Shown: positions 8,494-16,908 of the stretch, piece by piece
Layout: each line of letters opens with the position of its first letter
How positions within the stretch are numbered: the stretch's first letter is position 1
Assembly: GCA_023390175.1 (NCBI GenBank)
Contig: JAEWDK010000014.1
Coordinates: forward strand, 1-64,000
DNA length: 64,000 nucleotides
DNA from: Bacillota bacterium
GTDB taxonomy: Bacteria; Bacillota; Clostridia; Oscillospirales; Acutalibacteraceae
Direction of reading: 5' to 3'
The notes under the pieces: model-generated
Database searches by the model: none
Told to the model about the DNA's origin: nothing
The model's input: the letters and a program-made list of their open reading frames with translations, nothing else
Program-made: the position numbers and the translations under genes

Positions 8494-9360
8494 TTACTTT
8501 TTTGGGAGGAGCGACGGATCAACGGGTTCTACCCGGTTGGCCTGGAAAACACCCTGCTGCTTTAACAGTTCGTCATAATTATCGTGAGTCAGAATATAGA
8601 ACTGCTTTTTCCCAAGGGCTTCAAATACCTTTTCCACCGTAGGTTCAAGCGGAGCTCCGTTATCAAGGATTTTTTTATTGAACTCAATGAACTTTTTGTA
8701 TTTCTCCGAGCCGTAGTACGGATCATTGTCCGGGATTGCGAACCGCTCCGGACGGTGCCGGTCGGTCAGATGCATCTCGGTCTGAACAAATCCGGGGCAG
8801 AATACCGAAAGATCAATATCGGCGCCGGACGCCTTCAGAGATTTATAGACGCACTCCGACAGGGCGACCGCCGCATGTTTCGTGCTGAAGTAAACCGGAG
8901 CGGAGCCAAGGGTGATAAGGCCCGCGATAGAGCAGACATTTAAAATCTGACAATGGGTCCCCTGCTTTTCCATCTGCGGAATAAAATTCTGCATCATGAA
9001 CCAGTGGGAGTAAACGTTGACTTCCGTCACCCACTTGATATCCTGTTCTTTGATGTCAAGAAGATCCGCTCCGTTGGACACACCCGCGTCGTTGATCAGT
9101 ATATCGCAGCGCCCGAATTCTTCCATCGTGCGGTCGAATATTTTCCGGCATTCGTCGGAAAGTGAAACGTCGGCCTGTACAGCGACAGCTTTCCGTCCCA
9201 TGCTCCGAATCTCCTGCGCAACCGCTTCCGCCTCGTCGCCATGGATGTCGGCGACCAGCACATCGGACCCCCGCTTGGCGCAGCCCAGCGCAAGAGCCCG
9301 ACCGATTCCGTTCGCACCGCCTGTGATAACAAGAACTTTTCCTTTATATTCGCGGATCAT
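8494..9360 (-). CDS. Short-chain dehydrogenase/reductase (288 aa)
   Basis: A classical SDR with the cofactor motif TGGANGIG at residues 13-20, acidic D38 after strand 2 (NAD preference is plausible), NDAGVS, catalytic Ser in NVCSIAGL and YFSTK as the YxxxK pair. Members reversibly oxidise a secondary alcohol with NAD(P). The C-terminal ~90 residues extend past the core and begin HRPERFAIPDNDPYYG, a feature shared with the neighbouring SDR at 9389-10228, so the two are paralogues and may act on opposite forms of one substrate. It sits in an operon with an OYE-like flavoenzyme. The substrate is unknown. Confidence 0.9.
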   Translation of the reverse strand: MIREYKGKVLVITGGANGIGRALALGCAKRGSDVLVADIHGDEAEAVAQEIRSMGRKAVAVQADVSLSDECRKIFDRTMEEFGRCDILINDAGVSNGADLLDIKEQDIKWVTEVNVYSHWFMMQNFIPQMEKQGTHCQILNVCSIAGLITLGSAPVYFSTKHAAVALSECVYKSLKASGADIDLSVFCPGFVQTEMHLTDRHRPERFAIPDNDPYYGSEKYKKFIEFNKKILDNGAPLEPTVEKVFEALGKKQFYILTHDNYDELLKQQGVFQANRVEPVDPSLLPKK

Positions 9361-9388
9361 AGTAATCCATCTCCCCCTATTTCAGCCG

Positions 9389-10228
9389 TTACTGCGGATT
9401 TTTTCCGTTGACAAGGTTTTGGATGCGCATGCCGGCTACCATCTGCGATTCCGGATGAGTGAAGATGTAGAACTTCTCATCTTCCACAGCGGTGAAAACA
9501 CAGGTGCCTACATAATCAATGGGCATCCCGTTGGTAACCTGATTCTGGCTGCGGATAAACCCGGACTTAAACTCCTGGCTCTGATAGTAAGGATCGTCGT
9601 TGATCGCATAGCGTTCCGGCCGGTGCGTGTCCGCCAGATGAATGCCTGTTTTGACAAAAGCAGGAACCAGGCAGTGTACCTGAATCCGCCCAAGGCCGCG
9701 GTTTTTCAGCGCAAGGTAGGTCCCCTCCGAAGCGCCGATTCCGGCAAACTTTGTGGCGTGGTACATAACGGCGTTGCCCGACGTCATGAGACCGGCTGTG
9801 GACTCCGTATTGATGATAACCGCCTCGGTGCCCTGCTTGATCATCTGCGGAATGAAGACATGCATCCCGTAGAGGTGGCTCATCATGTTGACTTCCGTAA
9901 TCCACTGAATGTCCTGCGTGGGAATTTCCCAAATTGGGCCCGAAACCGATACGCCCGCATTGTTCACCAGCATATCGACCTGGCCGAAGGTGTCCAATGT
10001 CAGCTTCAGCAGCTCTTCCACATTTTTCAGAATTGAGATATCGGCCTTCTGGCCAACAGCTTCGGCCCCCATACTGTGCAGCTCCTTGACGACGCGGTCC
10101 ACCGCGGGCGCATCAATATCGTTGATCACGATTTTCATGCCGCGAAGCGCGCCTTCTTTGGCGATGATCTCTCCAATTCCGCTTCCGCCGCCCGTGATAA
10201 CCAGAACTTTATCTTTAAATTCCTTCAT
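9389..10228 (-). CDS. Short-chain dehydrogenase/reductase (279 aa)
   Basis: The start is the ATG at 10228 with AAGGGGG upstream; the frame extends further 5' into the preceding gene but without support. Motifs: TGGGSGIG near residue 12, NNAGVS, and YHATK as the catalytic YxxxK. D37 follows strand 2. The C-terminal extension starts HRPERYAINDDPYYQ, as in its downstream neighbour. It lies 13 bases after the flavoenzyme stop and 28 bases before the next SDR, consistent with one transcript. Probable function: NAD(P)-dependent interconversion of a keto and a hydroxy group on the operon's substrate. Confidence 0.9.
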   Translation of the reverse strand: MKEFKDKVLVITGGGSGIGEIIAKEGALRGMKIVINDIDAPAVDRVVKELHSMGAEAVGQKADISILKNVEELLKLTLDTFGQVDMLVNNAGVSVSGPIWEIPTQDIQWITEVNMMSHLYGMHVFIPQMIKQGTEAVIINTESTAGLMTSGNAVMYHATKFAGIGASEGTYLALKNRGLGRIQVHCLVPAFVKTGIHLADTHRPERYAINDDPYYQSQEFKSGFIRSQNQVTNGMPIDYVGTCVFTAVEDEKFYIFTHPESQMVAGMRIQNLVNGKNPQ

Positions 10229-10241
10229 ATTTCTAACCCCC

Positions 10242-12176
10242 TTAAAATACAAATGCCTTGTCGTTCGCAGCATGCATCGCATTGACAATGTTACCCGGTT
10301 TCTCCGTATCGCCAACCAAAACCACGTCATCAAAAGCTTGTTCCATTTCGTCAAGCAAAGAGCGGTTCGGCCTTACCCCAAGCGCGAAAACCACAACGTC
10401 GGCCTTGCGGGTCACTTCAACAGCGCTGGCCATTACACCGAGGGTCAGTTCTCCTTCTCCCACCGCTTTAATGGCATGTCCGGTCAGAATTTCCACGCCG
10501 TTCTTATCCAAGCGTTCCATGAGGAAGTGCAGCACGCTGGGATAAAGTGTAGTTCCGACAGCATTCATCATTTCAACGATGGTAACCTTATTGTTTTCGC
10601 TCAGATATTCGGCCGTTTCCAGACCGGTCACGCCGCCGCCAATCACAGCAATGCTCTTGCCGGCAAGTTTGACCTCACCGGACAGAATCTGTTCGGCAAG
10701 AACGGCTTTCTCTGCACCGGGAATTCTGGGAGCAATCGGGGTACCGCCCACGGCGAGAAACACTCCGCACGCGCCCGCTTTTTTACATTCTTTCACGGAG
10801 CCTTCTGTGTTCAAGCGAACATCAACACCGTATTTCTTCAGCTCGGCTTCCTGCGTGTCAATCAGCTCCGCCAAAAGTTCCTTGTGCGGAGGAACGGAGC
10901 CAAATTTGACTGTTCCGCCAAGCCGGTCGCTTTTTTCAAAGAGAACCGTTTTAAATCCCCTCTTGGCCAACACCAGCGCTGCCTGCATTCCGGCGGGTCC
11001 GCCGCCGACCACAGCCACAGTGCGTCCGCTGCCGTCTTTTACCAGCTTGTCGTCGCCATGGGTGGACTCTCGACCAAGAATAGGGTTTACCGTGCATTCA
11101 ATCGGCCTGCCCTGATTTGCTATGAGGAAGCAGTTCATGCAGCCAATACATTTACGAATCAGAACATCCTCGCCGCGTTTTGCCTTGTTTCCCCATTCAG
11201 CATCTGCAAGCTGTCCGCGCGCAACGCCGACGAAATCGGAAACGCCCTCTTCCAGAAGTTCTTCAGCGAATGCCGGATGCTTAATTGTATTTACCGCGAT
11301 GACCGGAATCTTAACATTTGCTTTAATGTTTTTTGCAAGGTGCTTTTTCCAGCCCTCGGCAAAGCAGGACGGCTCAATAATAGTTGCTCCGGATTCATAG
11401 GTACCGCAGCTTACATTCAAGCAGGCAACGCCAAGACTTTCTACATATCTTGCGATATGGATGCACTCCTTTTCATCAAGACCATCCTCGATGAATTCAT
11501 TGCCGTCAATACGAACGCTAATTGGGAAGTCAGCGCCGCACGCAAAACGAATGCCAATAATAATTTCCGTCAAGAAACGCATACGGTTGAAGAAATCACC
11601 GCCGTATTTGTCCGTGCGTTTGTTGGTGTGAGGGCTTAAAAATTGATTGACAAGGTAGCCATGGGCAGCGTGAATTTCCACTCCGTCAATTCCCGCTGCC
11701 TTAGCGATAGCCGCACCCTTCACGAATTTTTTCGCCATATCCTCCACTTCAACCGTTGTGAGCTCACGCGGCATTTCTCCGATTATTTTGCACATAACCG
11801 GGGAAGGAGCAACGATCTGTTTTCCATGTAAAAGTCTGCCCATTGTTTCATTTCCCGGATGATGCAGCTGGAGGAATATCTTCGTGTCATACGCATGCAC
11901 GGCCTCGGCCAGCCGAACAAGACGCGGAATATGCTTTGAATCCGTTGCACACAACTGGTTGCTTGTGCCGATTCCCGTTTCTTCGTCGATCCGACAGATC
12001 TCCGTGATGATCAGTCCGCAGCCGCCTTTTGCCCGGTCGGCGTAATAGCGTATGATTTCATCAGATGCTTCGCCTGTGGATGAGGCAAATCCAGTACCCA
12101 TAGCCGGCATGACAATTCGGTTTTTCAGTCCCAGTTTTCCGATTTTCCCTTTTTCAAAAAGTTTCGTATACTTCAT
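10242..12176 (-). CDS. OYE-like NADH:flavin oxidoreductase / 2,4-dienoyl-CoA reductase family (644 aa)
   Basis: Residues 1-~340 form an FMN-binding TIM barrel, with the active-site region EIHAAHGYLVNQFLSP at ~167-182. Cysteines C343, C346, C349 and C361 (CIGCMNC and ECTVNP) are the expected [4Fe-4S] ligands. Two dinucleotide folds follow: VVGGGPAG near residue 393 for FAD and VIGGGVTG near 510 for NAD(P). This is the full architecture of bacterial 2,4-dienoyl-CoA reductase (FadH) and of BaiCD/BaiH-type and other enoate/steroid reductases. The reaction would be NADH-driven reduction of an activated C=C bond. The two SDRs downstream and the regulator upstream suggest a dedicated pathway rather than general beta-oxidation. 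Confidence 0.93.
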   Translation of the reverse strand: MKYTKLFEKGKIGKLGLKNRIVMPAMGTGFASSTGEASDEIIRYYADRAKGGCGLIITEICRIDEETGIGTSNQLCATDSKHIPRLVRLAEAVHAYDTKIFLQLHHPGNETMGRLLHGKQIVAPSPVMCKIIGEMPRELTTVEVEDMAKKFVKGAAIAKAAGIDGVEIHAAHGYLVNQFLSPHTNKRTDKYGGDFFNRMRFLTEIIIGIRFACGADFPISVRIDGNEFIEDGLDEKECIHIARYVESLGVACLNVSCGTYESGATIIEPSCFAEGWKKHLAKNIKANVKIPVIAVNTIKHPAFAEELLEEGVSDFVGVARGQLADAEWGNKAKRGEDVLIRKCIGCMNCFLIANQGRPIECTVNPILGRESTHGDDKLVKDGSGRTVAVVGGGPAGMQAALVLAKRGFKTVLFEKSDRLGGTVKFGSVPPHKELLAELIDTQEAELKKYGVDVRLNTEGSVKECKKAGACGVFLAVGGTPIAPRIPGAEKAVLAEQILSGEVKLAGKSIAVIGGGVTGLETAEYLSENNKVTIVEMMNAVGTTLYPSVLHFLMERLDKNGVEILTGHAIKAVGEGELTLGVMASAVEVTRKADVVVFALGVRPNRSLLDEMEQAFDDVVLVGDTEKPGNIVNAMHAANDKAFVF

Positions 12177-12213
12177 GAAATCAGTCCTTTCTTGCCTAAA
12201 GTTTTAACTTTTT

Positions 12214-12305
12214 TGCATAGTGTTTTGCTCCAGCGGTTAAGTCTGTTAATAATATAACATGTTTTATTTTTAAAAGATATGGGCCGGCTATACAAAACAC
12301 TTGCA
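12214..12305. promoter_or_regulatory. Inverted-repeat pair in divergent promoter region, candidate operator
   Basis: TGCATAGTGTTTTG at 12214-12227 and CAAAACACTTGCA at 12293-12305 are reverse complements apart from one extra base. They lie 66 bases apart between the flavoenzyme operon and the divergent PucR/CdaR-like gene. This spacing fits two binding sites for the regulator flanking the promoters. Confidence 0.6.
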
Positions 12306-12338
12306 CTTTTTGTGCTGCGTGACTAAAATAGGAATTGG

Positions 12339-13883
12339 GTGATAGACATGCTGATGAATGAATTTGTAAAAAAACTATCTGCAAAATTGAAATTGAAGCG
12401 ATGTGTTATTGGGTATAATGCACAAATCTATGAGCTAAAGGAGCTTTGCTCCGAGACCACTCTTGACAGGCATGAAAATGATGTCTTATATTTTGTGCAT
12501 GATGCAAAAATTCTTGAAACCGCTGTTCCGCAAAATTTGATTTGCGTTGGCGATGTACCTGACGAGATTTTCAGCAAGCTTGCCAATTGCATACAGATTG
12601 ACAGCTGTGATTATGAGCAGTCTGTAAGCCTTGCTCACTGTATTTTAAACGAGGCCTACAGAATGCAGGCCCTTTATTCGTCTATGCTGCAAATGATCTT
12701 CGACGGAAAAGGAATTTCAAGCGTTTTAGGCAATATTGGGAACCGTGTCGAAAGCTCTATTGTCATTATAGATATGAGCGGTAAAATTTTGGCCCACTCT
12801 ACTCCGTTCCGCCTGGAAAACCCGCTTTGGGTACAGAGTGTAAAACAGAACTACTGCCCTACCGAATTTATGGAACACATTCGAAAACTTCGGCAGGAAA
12901 CAGGAAAGCAGCCGGGTTCCGACCCTTATGTTCGCTGTTGCGAAGAACTGCAACTTTATTACTTATGCAGCAAAATCACGCGGGAGGACGCACTGTTCGG
13001 TTATGTTTTTATGATTCAGACAAGAAAAGAATTCGGGTCGGACTGTTATGAAATGTTGTCTCTTGTCAGCAAAACGTTGACGGAGACCATGTTGAAAAAT
13101 CAGGATAAAATTGCCCTGCATTCGTACCTTTACAGTGAAATACTAACCGATATGCTAAATGGAATTCCGGAAAAGCAGGCAGCTACCAGAATCCATGTCA
13201 GCGAGCTTACTTTTCCGTCATTTATGCGTGTATTGACGGTCAAATCCCTTTATTACCACGGAGAGAATAGTTTTACCACATCCATTCAATCACAGCTTGA
13301 AGCTCTTTTCCATGTTGAACAGAGTATTATTTACCAAAAATCTATTGTTCTTATTATTGAGGTACAAAAAGGCAGAGCAATCCCGCAAAACCAGTTGGAA
13401 CAGCTCCGAATTCTGTGTTTGAAGAACTATTTACTAGCCGGCATAAGCAATTCCTTTTCCAATCCGGCGAAATTCCCGGAATATTACAAGCAGGCGGAAA
13501 AAGCCGTCGTGCTCTCACAGAGAATGGATGCAGACGGTTCTATACATAACTATATGGACTATGCCTTTTATGATCTGCTGGACGCTCTTCCTGAAGAATT
13601 GCGGCTGATGCGCTATTGCCATCCGGCTTTGCCACTTTTACGGGATTATGATCAGCGTAAAGGTACAAAGCTCTATGAAACACTGCGCACTTATACGCTC
13701 ACAGGCTTTAATCAGAACCGAACGGCAGAAATTCTTTTTCTACACCGCAATACGCTGAATTACAGGCGGCAGAAAATCATGGAGCTTTCCGCGATCGACC
13801 TTGAAGATCCGCAGACGAAATTTCTCTTAAGTTATTCTTTTGCCATTGATCTTTTTCTTGAGAAAAACACACTATATTCATAA
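12339..13883 (+). CDS. PucR/CdaR-type transcriptional activator (514 aa)
   Basis: The C-terminal ~60 residues hold the PucR-type HTH (LRTYTLTGFNQNRTAEIL, then HRNTLNYRRQKI), typical of CdaR and PucR regulators. The preceding ~300 residues include a GAF-like segment with VIIDMSGKIL near residue 145 and a degenerate cyclase-like region (FMRVLTVKSLY, then AVVLSQRM). This domain order is seen in regulators of sugar-acid, purine and other catabolic operons. The start taken is the GTG at 12339 (AGGA 5 bases upstream); the ATG at 12348 is an alternative. Divergent orientation from the redox operon and the intervening inverted repeats argue that it controls that operon. Confidence 0.85.
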   Translation: MIDMLMNEFVKKLSAKLKLKRCVIGYNAQIYELKELCSETTLDRHENDVLYFVHDAKILETAVPQNLICVGDVPDEIFSKLANCIQIDSCDYEQSVSLAHCILNEAYRMQALYSSMLQMIFDGKGISSVLGNIGNRVESSIVIIDMSGKILAHSTPFRLENPLWVQSVKQNYCPTEFMEHIRKLRQETGKQPGSDPYVRCCEELQLYYLCSKITREDALFGYVFMIQTRKEFGSDCYEMLSLVSKTLTETMLKNQDKIALHSYLYSEILTDMLNGIPEKQAATRIHVSELTFPSFMRVLTVKSLYYHGENSFTTSIQSQLEALFHVEQSIIYQKSIVLIIEVQKGRAIPQNQLEQLRILCLKNYLLAGISNSFSNPAKFPEYYKQAEKAVVLSQRMDADGSIHNYMDYAFYDLLDALPEELRLMRYCHPALPLLRDYDQRKGTKLYETLRTYTLTGFNQNRTAEILFLHRNTLNYRRQKIMELSAIDLEDPQTKFLLSYSFAIDLFLEKNTLYS

Positions 13884-14062
13884 CCTACGTGCTACAGCCA
13901 TCCAGTGAAGAAAAGATTTGTAAACAGCAGGTGAACCTCATAAGGCTATATTCAGTTCACCTGCCTGATCTTACTCGGAGAATGCAATTCAACAGAAGAT
14001 GCCAAGCTGTTTTGTGAACCATGTTCTAAGAAAGGACCCAATACATCCCGTAAAAATTCCAT

Positions 14063-14249
14063 TCAAACGGAGATAACCTTATTATTTTCCAGCCCAGTTA
14101 ACTCTGATGGAACTTCTGCTGACTCTGAGCTGGATTTAGATGACTCCGATTCAGAAGACCGCTGTGAGCTTTGACTGCTACATGCAGTAAATAGTGCAAA
14201 TATTAATACAATAAAAATAGATATAATTTTTGTAAATTTTATTTTTCAT
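14063..14249 (-). pseudogene. Truncated, frameshifted lipoprotein gene
   Basis: The minus strand from the ATG at 14249 begins ATGAAAAATAAAATT. One missing A in this run throws the frame; adding it would give a signal peptide (KIISIFIVLIFALFTACSS) with a clear lipobox (FTAC) and a Ser/Glu-rich linker typical of lipoproteins. The corrected frame stops at 14063 after only ~60 codons, without any folded domain. The same frame stays open for ~37 more codons past that stop. This is best read as a decayed lipoprotein gene, although a sequencing error in the A run would repair only its 5' end. Confidence 0.6.
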
Positions 14250-14452
14250 ATCACATTAAATATCCTACATAATTATTGTTTTATTGTATTCATATTATAT
14301 CTTGTTGCTTTGATTTAATACTGAAAACTTATTTTAAGGAAAGATCACCATAAATTATAGAGGTATGCTAAAAGGACTGTACCTGTGAACTTCGCATTAT
14401 GTTCGTAATATTCTCTGATAGCACGATCCAATTATTCATAAATCTGCAGCAG

Positions 14453-14489
14453 AAAATTCCGGCCGTTTCCGTGAAAAATGGCCGGAATT
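14453..14489 (-). terminator. Terminator of the 301-aa membrane protein gene
   Basis: Arms AATTCCGGCC and GGCCGGAATT enclose a 15-base loop, 20 bases past the minus-strand stop at 14510, followed by TTTTCTG on the minus strand. Confidence 0.7.
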
Positions 14490-14509
14490 GATTCTATGGG
14501 AATAACATA

Positions 14510-15415
14510 TCAGTTTTTGGAAACGACATCTAGCCAGCTAATGCCTAAAGCTCCCTTATAAATCTCTATTGTTACCGTTTGCCCCACTTGGACGTCTTTA
14601 TAAGTACTGAAATCAACTTCAATTTCTTGTCTCTCATTTCTTCCTGACCATGGGGTAACATAAATATAAAAGGTGTGAGATTTCCCACCGGTCATATCCT
14701 TGTTGATTACTGTTTCATTGTATTGTTGTATCGGATGAAAATCATATACTCTGTTAATGTTCCCAATGGCGCCGAAAGAAAAAATAGCAATACAGACGAT
14801 AAAGCCAAGAGCGACAGTGAACCTGTCTTTATATTCTTTGTTGAATATAAAGAATAATATTATCCATATTAACGCAAATGCACCGGATTCCAGCCATATC
14901 AGATAATTATATTGTTGATTACTTATTGTCCAAACACTCATTAACACCCCAGTCCCGAGCAGGGCCCAAGCAGTTGGTGATAGCTCCTTTCTATCTTCCG
15001 CACCAAAACAATCTCTCCCGCGATATCTAAAACTTCTTATCACTCCGGACAAAGGGAATACGATTACAATTACTAAAGTGACTACTCGTATACGCGGAAA
15101 AAGCCATGTTAATAAAAGACCCATGTAGCTAAGAGTTTTATATAGTTCTGAAAGCTGGTCATATTTTGATGTTGACCAGTTGTACCTTCTGGAAAATCCA
15201 AGCGAATCGAAAAGCCAGTATCGGATACCGCTATCATCCGTGAGAATTATAATGATCAATCCAAGAAGCAGAAATATAATACTGAGTATTCCAGATTGGA
15301 TGTACCAAATTGAAATACCAAAAGAGACAAATATCGCAACTAACATTAATCCGAATATAAAACTCCAAATTGAAAAAGGTAAACTTCTATTGCTTCGATA
15401 TTTCATACGTCTCAT
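14510..15415 (-). CDS. Unrecognised multi-pass membrane protein (301 aa)
   Basis: The ATG at 15415 has AGGGGA upstream. There are two N-terminal helices (residues ~14-60), two more around 95-125, and three around 150-215. The C-terminal ~80 residues are soluble and beta-rich (SHTFYIYVTPWSG, then QEIEVDFSTYKDVQVGQTVTIEIYKG), resembling an extracytoplasmic or cytosolic beta-sandwich attached to a membrane anchor. I do not recognise the family. The gene is AT-rich compared with the flanking operons and stands alone, with remnants on both sides, which suggests horizontal origin. Confidence 0.75.
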   Translation of the reverse strand: MRRMKYRSNRSLPFSIWSFIFGLMLVAIFVSFGISIWYIQSGILSIIFLLLGLIIIILTDDSGIRYWLFDSLGFSRRYNWSTSKYDQLSELYKTLSYMGLLLTWLFPRIRVVTLVIVIVFPLSGVIRSFRYRGRDCFGAEDRKELSPTAWALLGTGVLMSVWTISNQQYNYLIWLESGAFALIWIILFFIFNKEYKDRFTVALGFIVCIAIFSFGAIGNINRVYDFHPIQQYNETVINKDMTGGKSHTFYIYVTPWSGRNERQEIEVDFSTYKDVQVGQTVTIEIYKGALGISWLDVVSKN

Positions 15416-15505
15416 AAAAAATCCCCTAGCATTTATATATAAAAATAATAAGATTAGTTTCTATGGTGATCAATGGAAATAATTAATTTATTCATAGAGG
15501 TAAAC

Positions 15506-15724
15506 ATGAATATAGTACTTCGAAAAATAGGAGAATTGATTCCGTACATAAACAATTCGCAAAACAATAAAAACGCGGTGGATAAAGTGAAGCTTCCACC
15601 GTGCTGAATTTCGCTGTGTATGCCCCGCCCGTACTACTACAAAGTCATCGCACAGGGATACTGGGTGGCCGGGTTCGACAGTAATTTTTTAGAGCAGACG
15701 GTCAGCAGTTCGGCTATGAATTGA
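15506..15724 (+). pseudogene. Possible gene remnant, two short in-frame ORFs
   Basis: An ATG at 15506 with AGAGGT upstream opens 33 codons up to a TGA at 15605. The same frame then reads on from the ATG at 15620 for 34 codons (MPRPYYYKVIAQGYWVAGF) to a stop at 15722. The second part is higher in GC than the surroundings. It may be one interrupted gene or chance. The remainder of 15416-15788 shows nothing else. Confidence 0.3.
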
Positions 15725-15788
15725 TTTATAAAAATATTAATGATAAAATATGATTAAATAAAATACCCGAATTTAGGAGTGATTTATT

Positions 15789-16322
15789 ATGAATAATGAA
15801 ATGCATAAAAAGTTAAGTGCTTATGTTGGAAACGATGAATTAATATCAGTCTATACCAATGTAGATAAATCGGATCTATTTACACTCGGGTATTTAATTG
15901 AAATAGATGAAAGCAATGTTTTGATGAATATGGTAGATCGCTATGGAGAAGAAGTTGGATTTTGCATAATCAATTCAGATGATATTTATAATTTTGAGCA
16001 AGATAGAATGTATTCCGGGAAAATAGAAAAGCTTTTTAAGTTAAAAAAACAGAAAAGGCCGTATATTTCAAACTCTGAGTCTAATCTGATGGCGAACTTT
16101 CTTAAACATGCATTTGATAATCATTTGCTAATACAAGTTAACGAAGATGATTACTATATTGGTTATGTTAAAGACTTTTCCAATCAAGTTTTAACTACCG
16201 AAAGATTCGACAGCTATGGTGATGAAATAGGAGTATCAAGTTTGGATATGAATAATGTAAATTCGTTAAAATGTCAGACTAAATATTTAAAAGATATAGA
16301 ATTAATTCTTAATAGTAAATAG
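15789..16322 (+). CDS. Unrecognised 177-aa protein, first of a tandem paralogous pair
   Basis: Starts with ATG behind AGGAG(TG). The chain has two related halves: residues ~13-86 (GYLIEIDESNVLMNMVDRYGE, then SGKIEKL) and ~108-175 (IGYVKDFSNQVLTTERFDSYG, then LKDIELI). Each half looks like a small all-beta barrel that ends in a helix, reminiscent of Sm/SH3-like folds. There is no signal peptide or membrane helix, so it is predicted cytoplasmic. It is very AT-rich and Asn/Asp/Lys-rich. The downstream gene encodes a clear paralogue of equal length. Tandem small acidic paralogues of this kind are often immunity proteins, but no toxin gene is visible nearby, so that is only a suggestion. Confidence 0.8.
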   Translation: MNNEMHKKLSAYVGNDELISVYTNVDKSDLFTLGYLIEIDESNVLMNMVDRYGEEVGFCIINSDDIYNFEQDRMYSGKIEKLFKLKKQKRPYISNSESNLMANFLKHAFDNHLLIQVNEDDYYIGYVKDFSNQVLTTERFDSYGDEIGVSSLDMNNVNSLKCQTKYLKDIELILNSK

Positions 16323-16374
16323 ATTCGTGATACCATAATGCTTATTTGTATAATATAATAATAGGAGGAAACCT

Positions 16375-16908
16375 GTGAATCAAGTAATTTTTGACAAGTT
16401 ACATTCTTTTACTGGCAGTGGCAAATTGATTTCCGTGTATGCGGATGCTACTGATCCGCAGTCGTTTGCAGTTGGATTTTTAATTCAAATTAATAGCGAT
16501 AATATTTTGCTAAATATGGTTAATAGAGCCGGAGAGGAAACTGGTTTTTATTTATTTAGTACGAATGATATCTTTAGGTTTAGCTATGAAGAAAAATACT
16601 TTGAAAAAATCGAAAAACTTTTTTCAATTAAAAAACAGAAAATACGAAAAATATCAAATTTGAAGTCAAATTTGGTTGTAAGTCTTTTGGACTACGCAGA
16701 TCAAAATCACTTGTTAGTGGAAGTAAATGATGATCCGACGGGTTATGTAAAAAGTATTGCAGGAGGAACTTTAGAGCTGGAACTTATAGATAATTGCGGC
16801 AATCGTATCGGCATATCAAATATTGATTTGAGTATTGTAAAGTCAATAAGGTGTCAATCAAAATATCTAAATGATATAGAATTGTTAGTGAATTGTACTA
16901 AGCGGTAA
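16375..16908 (+). CDS. Unrecognised 177-aa protein, second of a tandem paralogous pair
   Basis: Starts with GTG behind a strong AGGAGG. It is co-linear with its upstream neighbour over the full length: HSFTGSGKLISVYADA against SAYVGNDELISVYTNV, FLIQINSDNILLNMVNRAGEE against YLIEIDESNVLMNMVDRYGEE, and the C-terminal SKYLNDIELL against TKYLKDIELI. The same internal two-fold repeat is present. The two genes lie 52 bases apart on one strand and probably share a transcript. The gene pair plus the repeat inside each protein shows two rounds of duplication. Function unknown. Confidence 0.8.
   Translation: MNQVIFDKLHSFTGSGKLISVYADATDPQSFAVGFLIQINSDNILLNMVNRAGEETGFYLFSTNDIFRFSYEEKYFEKIEKLFSIKKQKIRKISNLKSNLVVSLLDYADQNHLLVEVNDDPTGYVKSIAGGTLELELIDNCGNRIGISNIDLSIVKSIRCQSKYLNDIELLVNCTKR

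Larger units (their letters stand above)
13884..14509. other. Intergenic stretch with gene remnants
   Basis: Contains a 10-bp inverted repeat (GCAGGTGAAC near 13927, GTTCACCTGC near 13955), the broken lipoprotein gene described separately, AT-rich sequence at 14200-14340, and the terminator of the next minus-strand gene. No intact gene is visible. Confidence 0.6.

Noticed and set aside
9017..11639. Long plus-strand open frames opposite the SDR/flavoenzyme operon
   Set aside because: Shadows of well-supported minus-strand genes; compositionally odd.
13927..13964. Inverted repeat GCAGGTGAAC/GTTCACCTGC as a terminator of the PucR/CdaR-like gene
   Set aside because: The 18-base loop and lack of a T run make this doubtful. 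It is recorded within the intergenic description only.
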